64,000 bases of DNA from Acetobacter ghanensis (GTDB lineage: Bacteria > Pseudomonadota > Alphaproteobacteria > Acetobacterales > Acetobacteraceae). How positions within the stretch are numbered: the stretch's first letter is position 1; the number at the start of each line of letters is the position of its first letter. The notes below the pieces were generated by a model. That model had not been told where the DNA came from. It searched no databases and saw only the letters and a list, made by a program, of their open reading frames with translations. The stretch spans positions 1 to 64,000 of the forward strand of contig NZ_LN609303.1 of NCBI RefSeq assembly GCF_001499675.1. The letters run 5' to 3'. Made by a program: the position numbers and the translations under genes. Shown here piece by piece: positions 33,684-43,585 of the stretch.

Positions 33684-34136
33684 ATGAGACAAGATAACAG
33701 ATTATCCTGTGTGCTCCACGTACTCCTGCATATGGCAGAAGCAGGTGGTCCCATGACGTCAGAAGCCCTGGCTCGCGCCCTTAACACCAACCCCGTGGTT
33801 GTGCGACGTCTTATGGGCGGTCTGCGTGAGCATGGATATGTGCACTCCGAGAAAGGACATGGCGGGGGGTGGACGCTCTCATGCCAGTTGGATCAGGTGA
33901 CGCTGCGGGATATTTACGAGGCTCTTGATGCTCCAAGATTATTCGCCATAGGGAACCGGAGTGAGGAGACTGAGTGCCTTGTCGAAGAAGCCGTCAACCA
34001 CGCCATGAGTAGCGTCCTGGCCGATGTTAAGGCCCAATTTCTGGCGCGTTTTGGCCAGATTACACTTGCAGCACTTCACGCCGACTTCCATCAGAGGCTA
34101 GCAGAGCGCCATGGTCCGACTACGCTCTGCAAGTAA
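33684..34136 (+). CDS. Rrf2-family transcriptional regulator, 150 aa
   Basis: Start at 33684 (MRQDNRLSCVLHVLLHMAEA) after ACATGGAGTTAC. The winged HTH fits Rrf2 (MTSEALARALNTNPVVVRRLMGGLREHGYV, HGGGWTL). The three cysteines used by FeS-binding members (IscR, NsrR) are missing, so it probably senses through another ligand. Earlier in-frame starts overlap the DUF2938 gene. It likely controls DUF2938 and/or the truncated reductase gene downstream. Confidence 0.85.
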   Translation: MRQDNRLSCVLHVLLHMAEAGGPMTSEALARALNTNPVVVRRLMGGLREHGYVHSEKGHGGGWTLSCQLDQVTLRDIYEALDAPRLFAIGNRSEETECLVEEAVNHAMSSVLADVKAQFLARFGQITLAALHADFHQRLAERHGPTTLCK

Positions 34137-34211
34137 ACCAAGGGGCTGATGACTAGGATGGCTGCTGACCTTGTGTTTCCCGGAATTCAGATGTCGCAAA
34201 CAGTGAGATGT

Positions 34212-34582
34212 TTACGCTACATGACGTTGCTGGTGTTTTAGCCAGGCTATGGCGTCGGTCACCTCAATGCCCTGTAAAGCGTTAAAAGTCCGATCCTTGT
34301 CCCATGCCACGCCAGTATCGCGTGCGAACGCAAGACGGTATTTCCGTATTCCATCGTCAGGGTGTGCGGCGACTTCTGCGCACAGCCAATCCATATCCCA
34401 CAGCTCCCGAGTGACAGGGCGGCCGAGATAGTGCTGCATTTTTTCGGCGAGTTGAGCGTAGGAAAACGTATCCCCGGCAACGTAAACCACCTCGTTCTGG
34501 ATCGGCGGTTTATGGGCGAGGATGCTCGCTGTAAGTCGTCCTATATCTTCGGAAGTGGTCACGGTCAGGCGGTTATCCCAAC
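34212..34582 (-). pseudogene. NmrA/NAD(P)-binding reductase, C-terminal fragment
   Basis: The open frame encodes the last ~116 residues of an NmrA-like atypical SDR (EDIGRLTASILAH, VVYVAGDTFSYAQLAEKM, RKYRLAFARDTGVAWD). The Rossmann GxxGxxG N-terminus is missing because an IS3-family element starts at 34583. The missing part is not on the other side of the element; that side carries a VOC gene, so sequence was deleted. Confidence 0.8.
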
Positions 34583-34636
34583 TGAATTGCCCCGGGTTTT
34601 GTGGAGACAGAACGACCCGAGAGGTAAGAAGGATTC

Positions 34637-35832
<1,196 letters not shown>

Positions 35833-35872
35833 ATCAGATAAAAAACGTCTCCACAAAACCCGGGGCAATTCA

Positions 35873-36009
35873 ACTAGCCCATCATTGTCCTGAAGGACGG
35901 CCATCTTGCTCCCACGCACAACGAGAGTGCGCAGGCCGAAATACTGTTCGAACATTGCGCGATCAGCCCCAGTATCATGGCTGTAGAGGTTGATATGGTT
36001 CAGCTTCAT
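35873..36009 (-). pseudogene. VOC/glyoxalase family gene, N-terminal fragment
   Basis: Start ATG at 36009. About 46 residues (MKLNHINLYSHDTGADRAM, then FGLRTLVVRGSKMAVLQDN) match the first beta-alpha-beta unit of a VOC-fold protein with the metal-binding His5. The frame then runs into the IS3 end and stops at 35821. The remainder is lost. Confidence 0.75.
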
Positions 36010-36458
36010 GAGTGTGCCTTTCCGTTGGTGAGACGGACACGAGCCGGCCGCAGTCTGGACAACGACGACCGACCACGGACGAGGCCTATCCTCGTCGTGT
36101 CCGGCCATGGCCAAGAGCGGGTTTATTCGCTCAAGCGTGACTGTCTCCGGAGAGACCACAGGTTATCACCATACCTGCATCGCTGTCTTTTTAGGCAAAA
36201 ACGACTTTGCTGACGCCAGCAGTAGCGGTCAAGCAGCTTTGTCAGTTATGTCCGCTTCGCGGTAGCTTACTGAATGACGGACACGACCATATGTAGGCCA
36301 CTGCGACCTGCCTGCTAAGCAATCGACCATTGCCGGGCACGAGATTTTCGCGTCAAAACTGTGTTAGTTCTCCCCGGTTTTCTCGCATCCATTTAGCCTC
36401 CTCACTTGGGGTGCGATGAAATTGGCGTTTGAAACCCGGGCTGCACCAATCTGCGAAA
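36010..36458. other. Intergenic, no gene seen
   Basis: About 450 bp. It contains the presumed promoter of the truncated VOC gene on the minus strand and a TGTCCGCTTCGCGG...GACGGACA inverted arrangement around 36248-36282. No plausible gene with an RBS. Confidence 0.4.
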
Positions 36459-37115
36459 TTATGGCTCTGCGTCCGTTATGCCGTCTGAAGTACGCCGAAA
36501 CGGCTGCAGCCGGTCCGTTAGATAGAGACGGTGCATTCGCCGCAATTCGTCAGGCCCGCCTGGCGTCGTGGGGGCGTCCTTCGCCAGCATGCTGCGCAGC
36601 ACTTTCATAGTGTTTAGAACGACCGCAGCAATATCTCTCGCCAGTGCTTCATCCAACCCTGGCGCACAGACACGCAACGCTGCCGCAATTCCGGCTATGG
36701 CATGTCCTCGTGCACGATCACGGATCTCCGTCTTGTCAGTCCGTGCTTCCATCAGCGCGGACAGGGATTTCACGCGAGGATGAAGCGTGACAAGCAGTTC
36801 GATCAGGACGTCCGCCAGAGCGTCCGGGGATAGCGTAGCGGCACGTTTGGCGAGTGCCTCGTATTCGTCTTCCAGAATGGCGATATGCCGTTGCACCAAA
36901 GCGTCCGCCACCGCCTCTTTGTTTGGAAAGAAACGATAGAGCGAGCCGATTTTTGCCCCGGCGCGCGCGGCGATCTCCGCCATGGTCGTCGCCTCGTACC
37001 CTCGTTCCGCCATGAGGTCGGACGCGGCCTCCAGTAATTCCTCGACGCGCTGACGCCCAGCCGCGCGCTGCGGTTGAAGAGATGTCCGTTTACCCCTTGA
37101 CGAATTTGAGTCCAT
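36459..37115 (-). CDS. TetR-family transcriptional regulator, ~218 aa
   Basis: The N-terminal HTH is clear: LMAERGYEATTMAEIAARAGAKIGSLYRFFPNKEAVADAL. The ligand-binding helical domain is generic. Divergent from the isochorismatase-like gene, with a TTGAGTA-CC-TACTCAA palindrome at 37135-37150 between them. It likely represses itself and the hydrolase/transporter pair. Confidence 0.9.
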   Translation of the reverse strand: MDSNSSRGKRTSLQPQRAAGRQRVEELLEAASDLMAERGYEATTMAEIAARAGAKIGSLYRFFPNKEAVADALVQRHIAILEDEYEALAKRAATLSPDALADVLIELLVTLHPRVKSLSALMEARTDKTEIRDRARGHAIAGIAAALRVCAPGLDEALARDIAAVVLNTMKVLRSMLAKDAPTTPGGPDELRRMHRLYLTDRLQPFRRTSDGITDAEP

Positions 37116-37134
37116 CCTCAAATAATGCCCCTGC

Positions 37135-37150
37135 TTGAGTACCTACTCAA
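37135..37150. promoter_or_regulatory. Palindromic operator between tetR and hydrolase
   Basis: TTGAGTA-CC-TACTCAA, perfect 7-bp arms, at 37135-37150, typical in length for a TetR dimer site. A related ATTTGAG-N6-CTCAAAT lies at 37104-37123, over the tetR start codon, perhaps a second autoregulatory site. Confidence 0.65.
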
Positions 37151-37222
37151 CTTACTAACGTTTCCGCGTGTTCCGGACAACGGTTCGGGATGACGGTCAA
37201 ACGTCAACAGGGATGTTTCTCC

Positions 37223-37789
37223 ATGATTTCGCTTCAAGCCACCAAGACGGCTCTTGTCCTGATCGATCTCCAGAAGGGCATTACGGGGCTTCCTCTGGCT
37301 CCGACACCGGGTGCTTTGATTGTTGAGCGATCGAAAGAACTCACGGCGCGTTTCCGAACTGCCGGCGCTCCGGTCATTCTGGTCAACGTCGCGTTCGCGC
37401 TGGACTTTGCGGACGCGGTGCATACGGTCGTCGATCGCTCCTTTTCGCCGCCGGGCGGTTTTGCACCCGACTGGATGGAACTGGTCGACGGGCTTGCCGA
37501 ACCAACCGATCTGCGCATCACGAAACGGCAGTGGGGTGCCTTCTACGGCACGGATCTTGACCTCCAACTGCGGCGACGCGGGATCACGACCATCGTGGTC
37601 GGTGGAATCGCCACCAATCTGGGTGTGGAATCTACCGCCAGAGCGGCGCATGAGCACGGATATAACGTCGTGCTCGTCGAGGATGTCATGTCCACATTCA
37701 CCGAAGAGATGCAGCGCTTTGCCTGCGAAGAGATTTTTCCCCGTCTTGGCCGGGTGACGACGAGCGACGCGATCGGGCTGGATGCGTAA
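37223..37789 (+). CDS. Isochorismatase-family hydrolase, 188 aa
   Basis: Start at 37223 (MISLQATKTALVLIDLQKG) with the catalytic Asp in LIDLQKG and Lys in RITKRQWGAF. The usual nucleophile position reads GIATNLGVESTARAA, with Gly instead of Cys, as in EntB/PhzD-type isochorismatases rather than cysteine-dependent amidases. It is therefore possibly active on an ether-type substrate or uncharacterised. It is followed after 48 bp by a DHA2 transporter and regulated by the divergent TetR. An in-frame ATG at 37190 is less likely. Confidence 0.85.
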   Translation: MISLQATKTALVLIDLQKGITGLPLAPTPGALIVERSKELTARFRTAGAPVILVNVAFALDFADAVHTVVDRSFSPPGGFAPDWMELVDGLAEPTDLRITKRQWGAFYGTDLDLQLRRRGITTIVVGGIATNLGVESTARAAHEHGYNVVLVEDVMSTFTEEMQRFACEEIFPRLGRVTTSDAIGLDA

Positions 37790-37837
37790 ACGCATGCCTC
37801 ATGTCTGCGCGTCTCACGGTTTCCCGCGAGATCATTC

Positions 37838-39256
37838 ATGAACGCCAGAACGTCGTTGCCAGCCTTAGACCCGGATCAACTGCCTCCGGGCACCTGGAAA
37901 ATCGTGAGCGTCGCGGCGGTCGGATCTTTCATGGCGCAACTGGGCGCCACGATCGTCAATGTGTCGCAACCAGATCTCGTCGCGACCCTGCACGCTCCGT
38001 TTTCACACATTCAATGGGTGGTCAGCGGCTATCTGCTGGCGCTCGCCCTGACGTTGCCACTGAATGGATGGCTCGTAAGCCGCCTCGGGGGGCGAGCGGT
38101 CTATTTATGGTGCTTCGGTGCCTTCACGCTGACATCAGGCCTGTGCGCACTAGCGTGGTCTGCGCCGTCCCTGATCGTATTCCGGCTGCTGCAAGGCATG
38201 GCGGGCGGACTGCTCGCCCCTATGGCGCAGATGACGGTAGCTCGTGTGGCGGGCCGACAGATGCCGAGGGTCGCGAGCGCGATGACGGCACCTGTTCTGC
38301 TCGCGCCGCTTCTTGGACCCGTCGTCGCCGGTGCCATTCTCTCCGTCGCGTCCTGGCGATGGATCTTTCTTCTCAATGTGCCGGTTGGGCTTGCGGCTTT
38401 TGCCCTTGCCGTTCTGTTTCTCCCGGACGATCGACATGACGAGCGTTTCCGTTCACTTGACCTGACAGGGCTAGGATTTCTCGCGCCCGCTCTCGTCTCG
38501 TTTCTTTACGGCATGGATCATGTCGCCCGGCCTTATGGACAGGCGACCTTAGGCGCGTCCCTCGTGCTGTTCGTCCTGTATGTCAGATCCGCGCGACGCA
38601 AGGGCGATGACGCGCTGATCGACCTGCGCCTGCTGCGTGCGCCTGCCTTTTCGGTGTCGGCGATCATCATGTTTCTGACGAACGGGGTATCGTTCGCTGG
38701 TCAGATGCTTCTACCCATATGGCTGATCCACTCCTGCGGCGTCTCGCCCGAGCGGACGGGCCTGTTCATGGCACCCCTGGGTCTGGGGATGATGTGCGTC
38801 TATCCGCTCATTGGGCGTCTGAGTGACCGGTTTGACGCGCGCGATCTGACCGGTTGCGGGGCTCTTTTGTCCTTTGTTGGCACACTGATTTTAGCGTTGC
38901 TCGCCTATAACGGTCTGAACGTCGTCCTGCTCGCCTTAGCATTGTTGCTGCGTGGCGGAGGTGGTGGCGCTGTCGGTATTCCGGCGATGAGCGTGGGATA
39001 TGCTTCGATCGCACGCGCAGATATTCCGATGGCAACGACTGCGCTGAACATCATGCAAAGGATTGGGGGACCGACATTGATCACAGCGTGCGCCACATTC
39101 CTTGGGTGGCGGCTTGCGACAGTCGCTCCGTCTCATGTCGTGTCAGAGGCTTATGCCGAAACATTTGGATTGCTCGCGTTATTTCATGGCACTCTGTTGC
39201 TCGCCACGCGCTTCATCAGGCCTTCGGAAAAGAAACGCCAGTTCGGATCGAACTGA
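37838..39256 (+). CDS. MFS transporter, DHA2 (14-TM) drug-efflux type
   Basis: 472 aa with about 14 hydrophobic segments. The family signature is visible early (ATIVNVSQPDLVATL, then IQWVVSGYLLALALTLPLNGWL), with GRAVYLW and LLLPIW-type helices. Such transporters export drugs or toxic compounds using the proton gradient. In tandem with the hydrolase and the TetR gene, this is a typical induced efflux/detoxification unit. Confidence 0.9.
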   Translation: MNARTSLPALDPDQLPPGTWKIVSVAAVGSFMAQLGATIVNVSQPDLVATLHAPFSHIQWVVSGYLLALALTLPLNGWLVSRLGGRAVYLWCFGAFTLTSGLCALAWSAPSLIVFRLLQGMAGGLLAPMAQMTVARVAGRQMPRVASAMTAPVLLAPLLGPVVAGAILSVASWRWIFLLNVPVGLAAFALAVLFLPDDRHDERFRSLDLTGLGFLAPALVSFLYGMDHVARPYGQATLGASLVLFVLYVRSARRKGDDALIDLRLLRAPAFSVSAIIMFLTNGVSFAGQMLLPIWLIHSCGVSPERTGLFMAPLGLGMMCVYPLIGRLSDRFDARDLTGCGALLSFVGTLILALLAYNGLNVVLLALALLLRGGGGGAVGIPAMSVGYASIARADIPMATTALNIMQRIGGPTLITACATFLGWRLATVAPSHVVSEAYAETFGLLALFHGTLLLATRFIRPSEKKRQFGSN

Positions 39257-39362
39257 ATCTGGCGGGCATTGATACTCGCCTGAGAGAATAAAAATCACCC
39301 AGGCAAGATGGGCCTGCATCGTCCGCTTTGCGGTCATTCGTTTGTGTTTCGGATTGTCCGAC

Positions 39363-39424
39363 ATGAGGCGACTGTGGCCTGTCTGCTCCTTTATCACTGA
39401 GCAGACAGGCAGGTCAGGGGGGGG
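39363..39424. repeat. Direct repeat copy 1 with hairpin and G-run
   Basis: Begins ATGAGGCGACTGTG and contains the perfect stem GCCTGTCTGCTC (39377-39388)/GAGCAGACAGGC (39399-39410), then AGGTCA and eight Gs. It matches 45520-45582 almost base for base. The two copies bracket the mesD-mesX-Rieske module. Confidence 0.8.
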
Positions 39425-39519
39425 AAGTGGAATGTCCGGTGTCGAAAGTAAAATCGAGAAATCGGACATTGTAAAAGAAAAACACGAGGAGATTCCAAGC
39501 GTGAATTTTGAAAAAATAC

Positions 39520-40419
39520 TTAAGTTACCAAAGAAGGTAAAGCAGCAAATTCGATAAAGTCCTGCAGATATCGGACCTCTTCATCGGTTTCGCGGCAACC
39601 AAGAAATATCTGCTTTGCAATGCCCTTTTTACCAAGCTTCACCGGGTAAAGGTTAAAGCGTGGGGCATACTCTTCCACAAGCCAGCGTGGAAGTGCTGCA
39701 ACGCCCCTTCCATGCGCCACCATCACCAGCATGATATCCGTGGTTTCAATCTGCTTCTGCTGTCGTGGGCCAATACCAGCAGGCTGCAGAAACTGCGTAT
39801 AGATATCCAGCCGCTCGGACGGGACAGGGTAGGTGATCAATGTTTCGCCAGCAAGCTGTTCTGGCAAGACGAACTTCTCATTCCGAAGAGGATGTTCAGG
39901 GCCAATGGCCAGAACGAGTTCATAATCGAAGACCGGCGTGAATTTCAGGCCGGGTTTGTAAAGCGGATCAGGGGTGACTACGATGTCAATCTCATTGCTG
40001 AACAACGCGCCAATACCGCCAAACTGGAACTTCTGCCTTACATCCACGTCAACTTTGGGCCATCGCTCCAGATACGGGGAGACGACTTTCAGAAGCCACT
40101 GATAGCAGGGATGACACTCCATGCCGATGCGGAGTGTACCACGTCCTCCATTTGCGAACTGTTCAAGGCGGCTTTCCGCCAGCTCAAATTGAGGAAGCAG
40201 GCGGTTCGCCAAAGCAAGCAGCCATTCGCCTGCCTGATTGAGCACAAGGGAGCGTCCCTCCCGCCTCCATATCTTTACGCCAAGCTGCTGTTCTATCTTG
40301 CGGATCGCGTGACTGAGCGCCGGCTGGGTCAGGTTCAGACGCATCCCTGCAGCCGTCAAAGAGCCTTCTCGCGCGACTTCCCGAATAATTGTCAGATGAC
40401 TGCGCTCCAGAACACCCAT
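39520..40419 (-). CDS. LysR-family regulator (MetR-like), 299 aa
   Basis: HTH at the N-terminus (EGSLTAAGMRLNLTQPALSHAIRKIEQQLGVKIWRREGRSL) with a LysR effector domain of the type found in MetR, the homocysteine-responsive regulator of metE. It sits downstream of and in the same direction as the mesD-mesX genes, so it probably regulates methionine synthesis. It ends about 95 bp from direct repeat copy 1. Confidence 0.85.
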   Translation of the reverse strand: MGVLERSHLTIIREVAREGSLTAAGMRLNLTQPALSHAIRKIEQQLGVKIWRREGRSLVLNQAGEWLLALANRLLPQFELAESRLEQFANGGRGTLRIGMECHPCYQWLLKVVSPYLERWPKVDVDVRQKFQFGGIGALFSNEIDIVVTPDPLYKPGLKFTPVFDYELVLAIGPEHPLRNEKFVLPEQLAGETLITYPVPSERLDIYTQFLQPAGIGPRQQKQIETTDIMLVMVAHGRGVAALPRWLVEEYAPRFNLYPVKLGKKGIAKQIFLGCRETDEEVRYLQDFIEFAALPSLVT

Positions 40420-40736
40420 GGTCTACCTCGCGAATGCACAAAATTCATATAATCATAAAAACATATCATTTTAGTTCACTCTCACAAAATTTTATCATGA
40501 TGGTTTACATGATTCTTTTGGGACAGCTTTCCATCATCCCGACCAATAACCGTGGCCTCTTGTGCACTGAATCTGAATACAAATTCGACGTCCTGCATGA
40601 AGCATGGAGGGAAAGGTCCGGAGACTGTATTTTCTTGCCACTGACAGAAAGTGTCTCCTGCTTGCTCTGGGAAGACCGCATCGACATGGTCGTCTCTGCG
40701 TTTCTTCCTCTCTTGGCGTCCAGCTACGGCAGGTTG
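40420..40736. other. Intergenic stretch between LysR and mesD
   Basis: About 317 bp with lower GC. It contains the promoter of the leftward LysR gene. Open frames here lack a ribosome-binding site and overlap mesD, so I reject them. No strong repeats. Confidence 0.4.
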
Positions 40737-41765
40737 TCAGGCCGAAAGTTCTCTGCGAACGATTTTCGTGCCTGCGCCCAGAGCATTCAACTTGCCTCGC
40801 GCCACGTCACGCGGCAAAGGGGCCATGCCGCAATTGGTGCAGGGATAAAGCTTGTCGGCATCCACAAATTGAAGGGCTTTTCGTAGCGTATTTGCGACTT
40901 CGTCTGGAGTTTCAATGGCATTGGTTGCCACATCAATGGCGCCGACCATCACCTTTTTCCCACGAATGAGTTCGATCAGATCCATCGGAACACGGGAATT
41001 CTGACATTCCAGCGAGATCAGATCGATATTGGATTTCTGAAGCTTGGGGAAAATCTCTTCATACTGCCGCCACTCTTCTCCAAGAGCATTTTTCCAGTCG
41101 ATATTGGCTTTGATACCATAACCATAGCAGATATGGACGGCGGTTTCGCATTTCAGTCCTTCAATAGCCCGCTCCAAAGTGGCGATGCCCCAGTCATTCA
41201 CCTCATCAAAGAAAACATTGAAGGCAGGTTCATCGAACTGGATGATATCGACGCCAGCGGCTTCCAGTTCCCTCGCTTCCTGATTGAGGATTTTGGCGAA
41301 TTCCCACGCCAGTTTTTCACGACTTTTGTAGTGGTCATCGTAAAGCGTATCGATCATGGTCATGGGACCAGGCAACGCCCATTTGATGGGTTTCTTTGTC
41401 AGCGTGCGCAAAAATTTCGCACCCTCGACAAAGACGGGCTTCTCGCGTGCCACGGCACCGACAACGGACGGCACACTGGCATCGTAACGGTTGCGAATTT
41501 TAACCGTCTGACGGTCTTCAAAGTCGACGCCGCTGAGATGCTCGATAAACGTCGTGACGAAATGCTGACGCGTCTGTTCGCCATCGCTGACGATATCAAT
41601 GCCAGCCCGGTCCTGATCGTCCAGGGTCAGGCGCAACGCATCCTGTTTACCTTCGACAAGTTCCTCATCCTGCAATTTCCAGGGCGACCAGAGAGTCTCG
41701 GGTTTTGCGAGCCAGGACGGCTTGGGCAGGCTGCCAGCTGTCGAGGTAGGAAGCAGTTTGTTCAT
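40737..41765 (-). CDS. mesD: Folate-independent methionine synthase core, MesD
   Basis: 342 aa, corresponding to the catalytic (C-terminal) half of MetE without its folate-binding N-terminal half. Zinc ligands are visible: His211 and Cys213 (AVHICYGYG), Glu253 (SLECQNSR) and Cys312 (YPCTNCGM). From Price et al. (folate-independent methionine synthases) this family is MesD, which needs MesX and, as I recall, oxygen. It transfers a methyl group, donor not known to me, to homocysteine. MesX is encoded immediately upstream (28 bp). Confidence 0.85.
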   Translation of the reverse strand: MNKLLPTSTAGSLPKPSWLAKPETLWSPWKLQDEELVEGKQDALRLTLDDQDRAGIDIVSDGEQTRQHFVTTFIEHLSGVDFEDRQTVKIRNRYDASVPSVVGAVAREKPVFVEGAKFLRTLTKKPIKWALPGPMTMIDTLYDDHYKSREKLAWEFAKILNQEARELEAAGVDIIQFDEPAFNVFFDEVNDWGIATLERAIEGLKCETAVHICYGYGIKANIDWKNALGEEWRQYEEIFPKLQKSNIDLISLECQNSRVPMDLIELIRGKKVMVGAIDVATNAIETPDEVANTLRKALQFVDADKLYPCTNCGMAPLPRDVARGKLNALGAGTKIVRRELSA

Positions 41766-41792
41766 AAGACTTTATCCTGTGTTTCTGACTGA

Positions 41793-42791
41793 TCAGGCGG
41801 CGTAGATGGCAGACCACTGTTCCAGAAAATCATGATACGGTTCGATAAAATTCTCTTCCGTATATTTACCCTGTGCGGTTGCTAACTGGCTCCGCTCTTC
41901 GCGGTCGTAGACAATGCGGGTGTTTGAATAATCCTGATGTTGCAGGCTTGGCTTGTAACAGGCGGGGGCCGCAGCATTGGCATTGTAGATTTCAGGGCGG
42001 TAGACCTTCTGAAAAGACTCCATCACACTGATGGTGCTGATAAGCTCAAGAGTCGAATAGTCAGAGAGCAGGTCACCAAAAAAATAGAACGCCAATGGCG
42101 CTGCGCTATTGTGGGGCATGAAATAGCGGACCTGCATTCCCATTTTATTAAAATACTGATCTGTCAGAGAAAATTCACGCTGCTGGTATTCAACCCCCAG
42201 AACAGGATGCTGATTTTCGGTCCGATAATAGGTTCGGTTGGTTGAAACGCTGAGGCATATAAGGGGAAGCTTCCTGAAATTCTTTCTATAAGCGGTGGAA
42301 TTCACAACGCTCTTAAAAAGATTTCCGTGCAGATCTCCGTAATTTTGAGGAACGGTGAACTCTACCTTGTTTTTATTGTAGCCGGGCAGCAGCACACTGA
42401 AATCATAATCCCGTACATATGAGGAAAAACTGTTTCCTGCGAGACCTTCTATGCGCCTGTTGGCCTTTTTATCGACAATCGTTGTGTAAAGAACTTCGAT
42501 CAGCGGAAAGCTGTCGTTCTTGCCGGCAAAGGCGAGGTCCATCTCAATGGAAACGATTTCAAGCTCGACGGAGTAGCGATCCCCCATGGGGTTGTCCCAA
42601 TGCGCCAGGCCATTGAAACGATTGTCAATCATCCTGAGCACGTTGCGCAGGTTTTCCTGACGGCTTTCGCCTCTTGCCAGATTGGCGAAATTGGTCGTGA
42701 GACGCGTTCTGTCGGATGGATGATAATTCTCATCGAAGCGAATGCGCTTTATTTCAAATGCTGTTTCCCTGATCATTGAAGCCTTCATCAT
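41793..42791 (-). CDS. mesX: MesX (DUF1852), auxiliary protein of MesD
   Basis: 332 aa, starting MMKASMIRETAFEIKRIRFDENYHPS, with the conserved TTNFANLARG, NRFNGLAHWDNP and VQNYGDLHG-like regions of DUF1852. This family is the reported partner of MesD. Together they give cobalamin-independent methionine synthesis. The operon is leftward, mesX first. The leader on this strand (42792-43000) contains no recognisable riboswitch. Confidence 0.85.
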   Translation of the reverse strand: MMKASMIRETAFEIKRIRFDENYHPSDRTRLTTNFANLARGESRQENLRNVLRMIDNRFNGLAHWDNPMGDRYSVELEIVSIEMDLAFAGKNDSFPLIEVLYTTIVDKKANRRIEGLAGNSFSSYVRDYDFSVLLPGYNKNKVEFTVPQNYGDLHGNLFKSVVNSTAYRKNFRKLPLICLSVSTNRTYYRTENQHPVLGVEYQQREFSLTDQYFNKMGMQVRYFMPHNSAAPLAFYFFGDLLSDYSTLELISTISVMESFQKVYRPEIYNANAAAPACYKPSLQHQDYSNTRIVYDREERSQLATAQGKYTEENFIEPYHDFLEQWSAIYAA

Positions 42792-43030
42792 GCCTGCTGT
42801 TAAGAGCCGTGCCTGCCTTATGCCGGAAGACTTTATTGAGCAGAAATGATTTTATTTCATTAAAACATAAATATCGTTCATAGATCAGATGTGATCAGGG
42901 TGACGCCGAAAATGGATAAGATCAGAGACTGATCTGCCATCTAGCATGTAAAAAATCGATATCTGCCTTCTGTCGTTCCATGATGTTCCGTCTTGCGCGC
43001 TATGTGCATCTGGCGGCATGGTGCAAGGGC

Positions 43031-43248
43031 GAACGCTTCGATGGTCCCGCGCGAGCGGGTTAATAGGGAACACCGTCACGCACTGGGCAGATGACCGTCC
43101 AGAGGCATAGTCGGTGGCTGCTCCCGCAACTGTAGGCGGTATGCTGCTGGTTCGTTCACCCTGAACGTGGACCACTGTTCCCATAGAGGGCGGGAAGGTT
43201 GGAACCAGTCGGCCGTGATCCGTGAGCCAGGAGACCTGCCATCGTTCA
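43031..43248 (+). ncRNA. Cobalamin (B12) riboswitch
   Basis: On the plus strand the typical elements occur in order: TAATAGGGAAC, then GGCTGCTCCCGCAACTGTA, then CCACTG, then GCGGGAAGG, and the B12 box AGCCAGGAGACCTGCC at 43225-43240. P1 is formed by CGATGG (43039-43044) and CCATCG (43239-43244). Binding of cobalamin usually represses the downstream gene, here a Rieske oxygenase unit. It points away from mesX. Confidence 0.9.
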
Positions 43249-43293
43249 GCCACCAACCGTCGGGCGGGATGACCGAAGGGAGGAGAAAAGTCT

Positions 43294-43431
43294 ATGCCTG
43301 TCTGCCTCGTGCTTCCACCATTCCTACTGAATCGGTTAACCGGATCTTTTCAGGCCACAGTCCCTTGTCCCGTCATTTCTGACCGATATGCGCGACACAT
43401 GTTCGTGCTGCTGAAAGCCCCTGGCCGTTAA
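43294..43431 (+). CDS. Possible small leader ORF, 45 aa
   Basis: ATG at 43294 preceded by a strong GGGAGGAGAAAAG ribosome-binding site just after the riboswitch. It reads MPVCLVLPPFLLNR... and ends with TAA at 43429-43431. The protein has no recognised domain and is not CbtB, the B12-regulated cobalt transporter subunit. It may be a leader peptide or a small membrane-associated protein. Coding status unproven. Confidence 0.35.
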   Translation: MPVCLVLPPFLLNRLTGSFQATVPCPVISDRYARHMFVLLKAPGR

Positions 43432-43585
43432 GCACTTCGGGTCCAGGAACCGGGCAATCACGCGCCTTGTCCGGTAGTGATAACGGTTACGCTTGCTCAG
43501 ACAAAATGTGAGAGACGGGACAGCACTCCATACTAGAGCGTTACGTCCTTTCGCCCTGGTCTGAGCCGGATGAAATGCCGAGGCA

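Noticed and set aside
37223..37789. Missing catalytic Cys in the isochorismatase-like protein as a sign of inactivation
   Set aside because: Gly at this position is normal in EntB/PhzD-type isochorismatases.
40389..40886. 165-codon rightward frame between LysR and mesD
   Set aside because: Overlaps the real mesD gene and has no RBS or family resemblance.
42792..43000. A riboswitch for mesX on the minus strand
   Set aside because: No B12 box or SAM motif in that direction; the B12 box is unambiguously on the plus strand.
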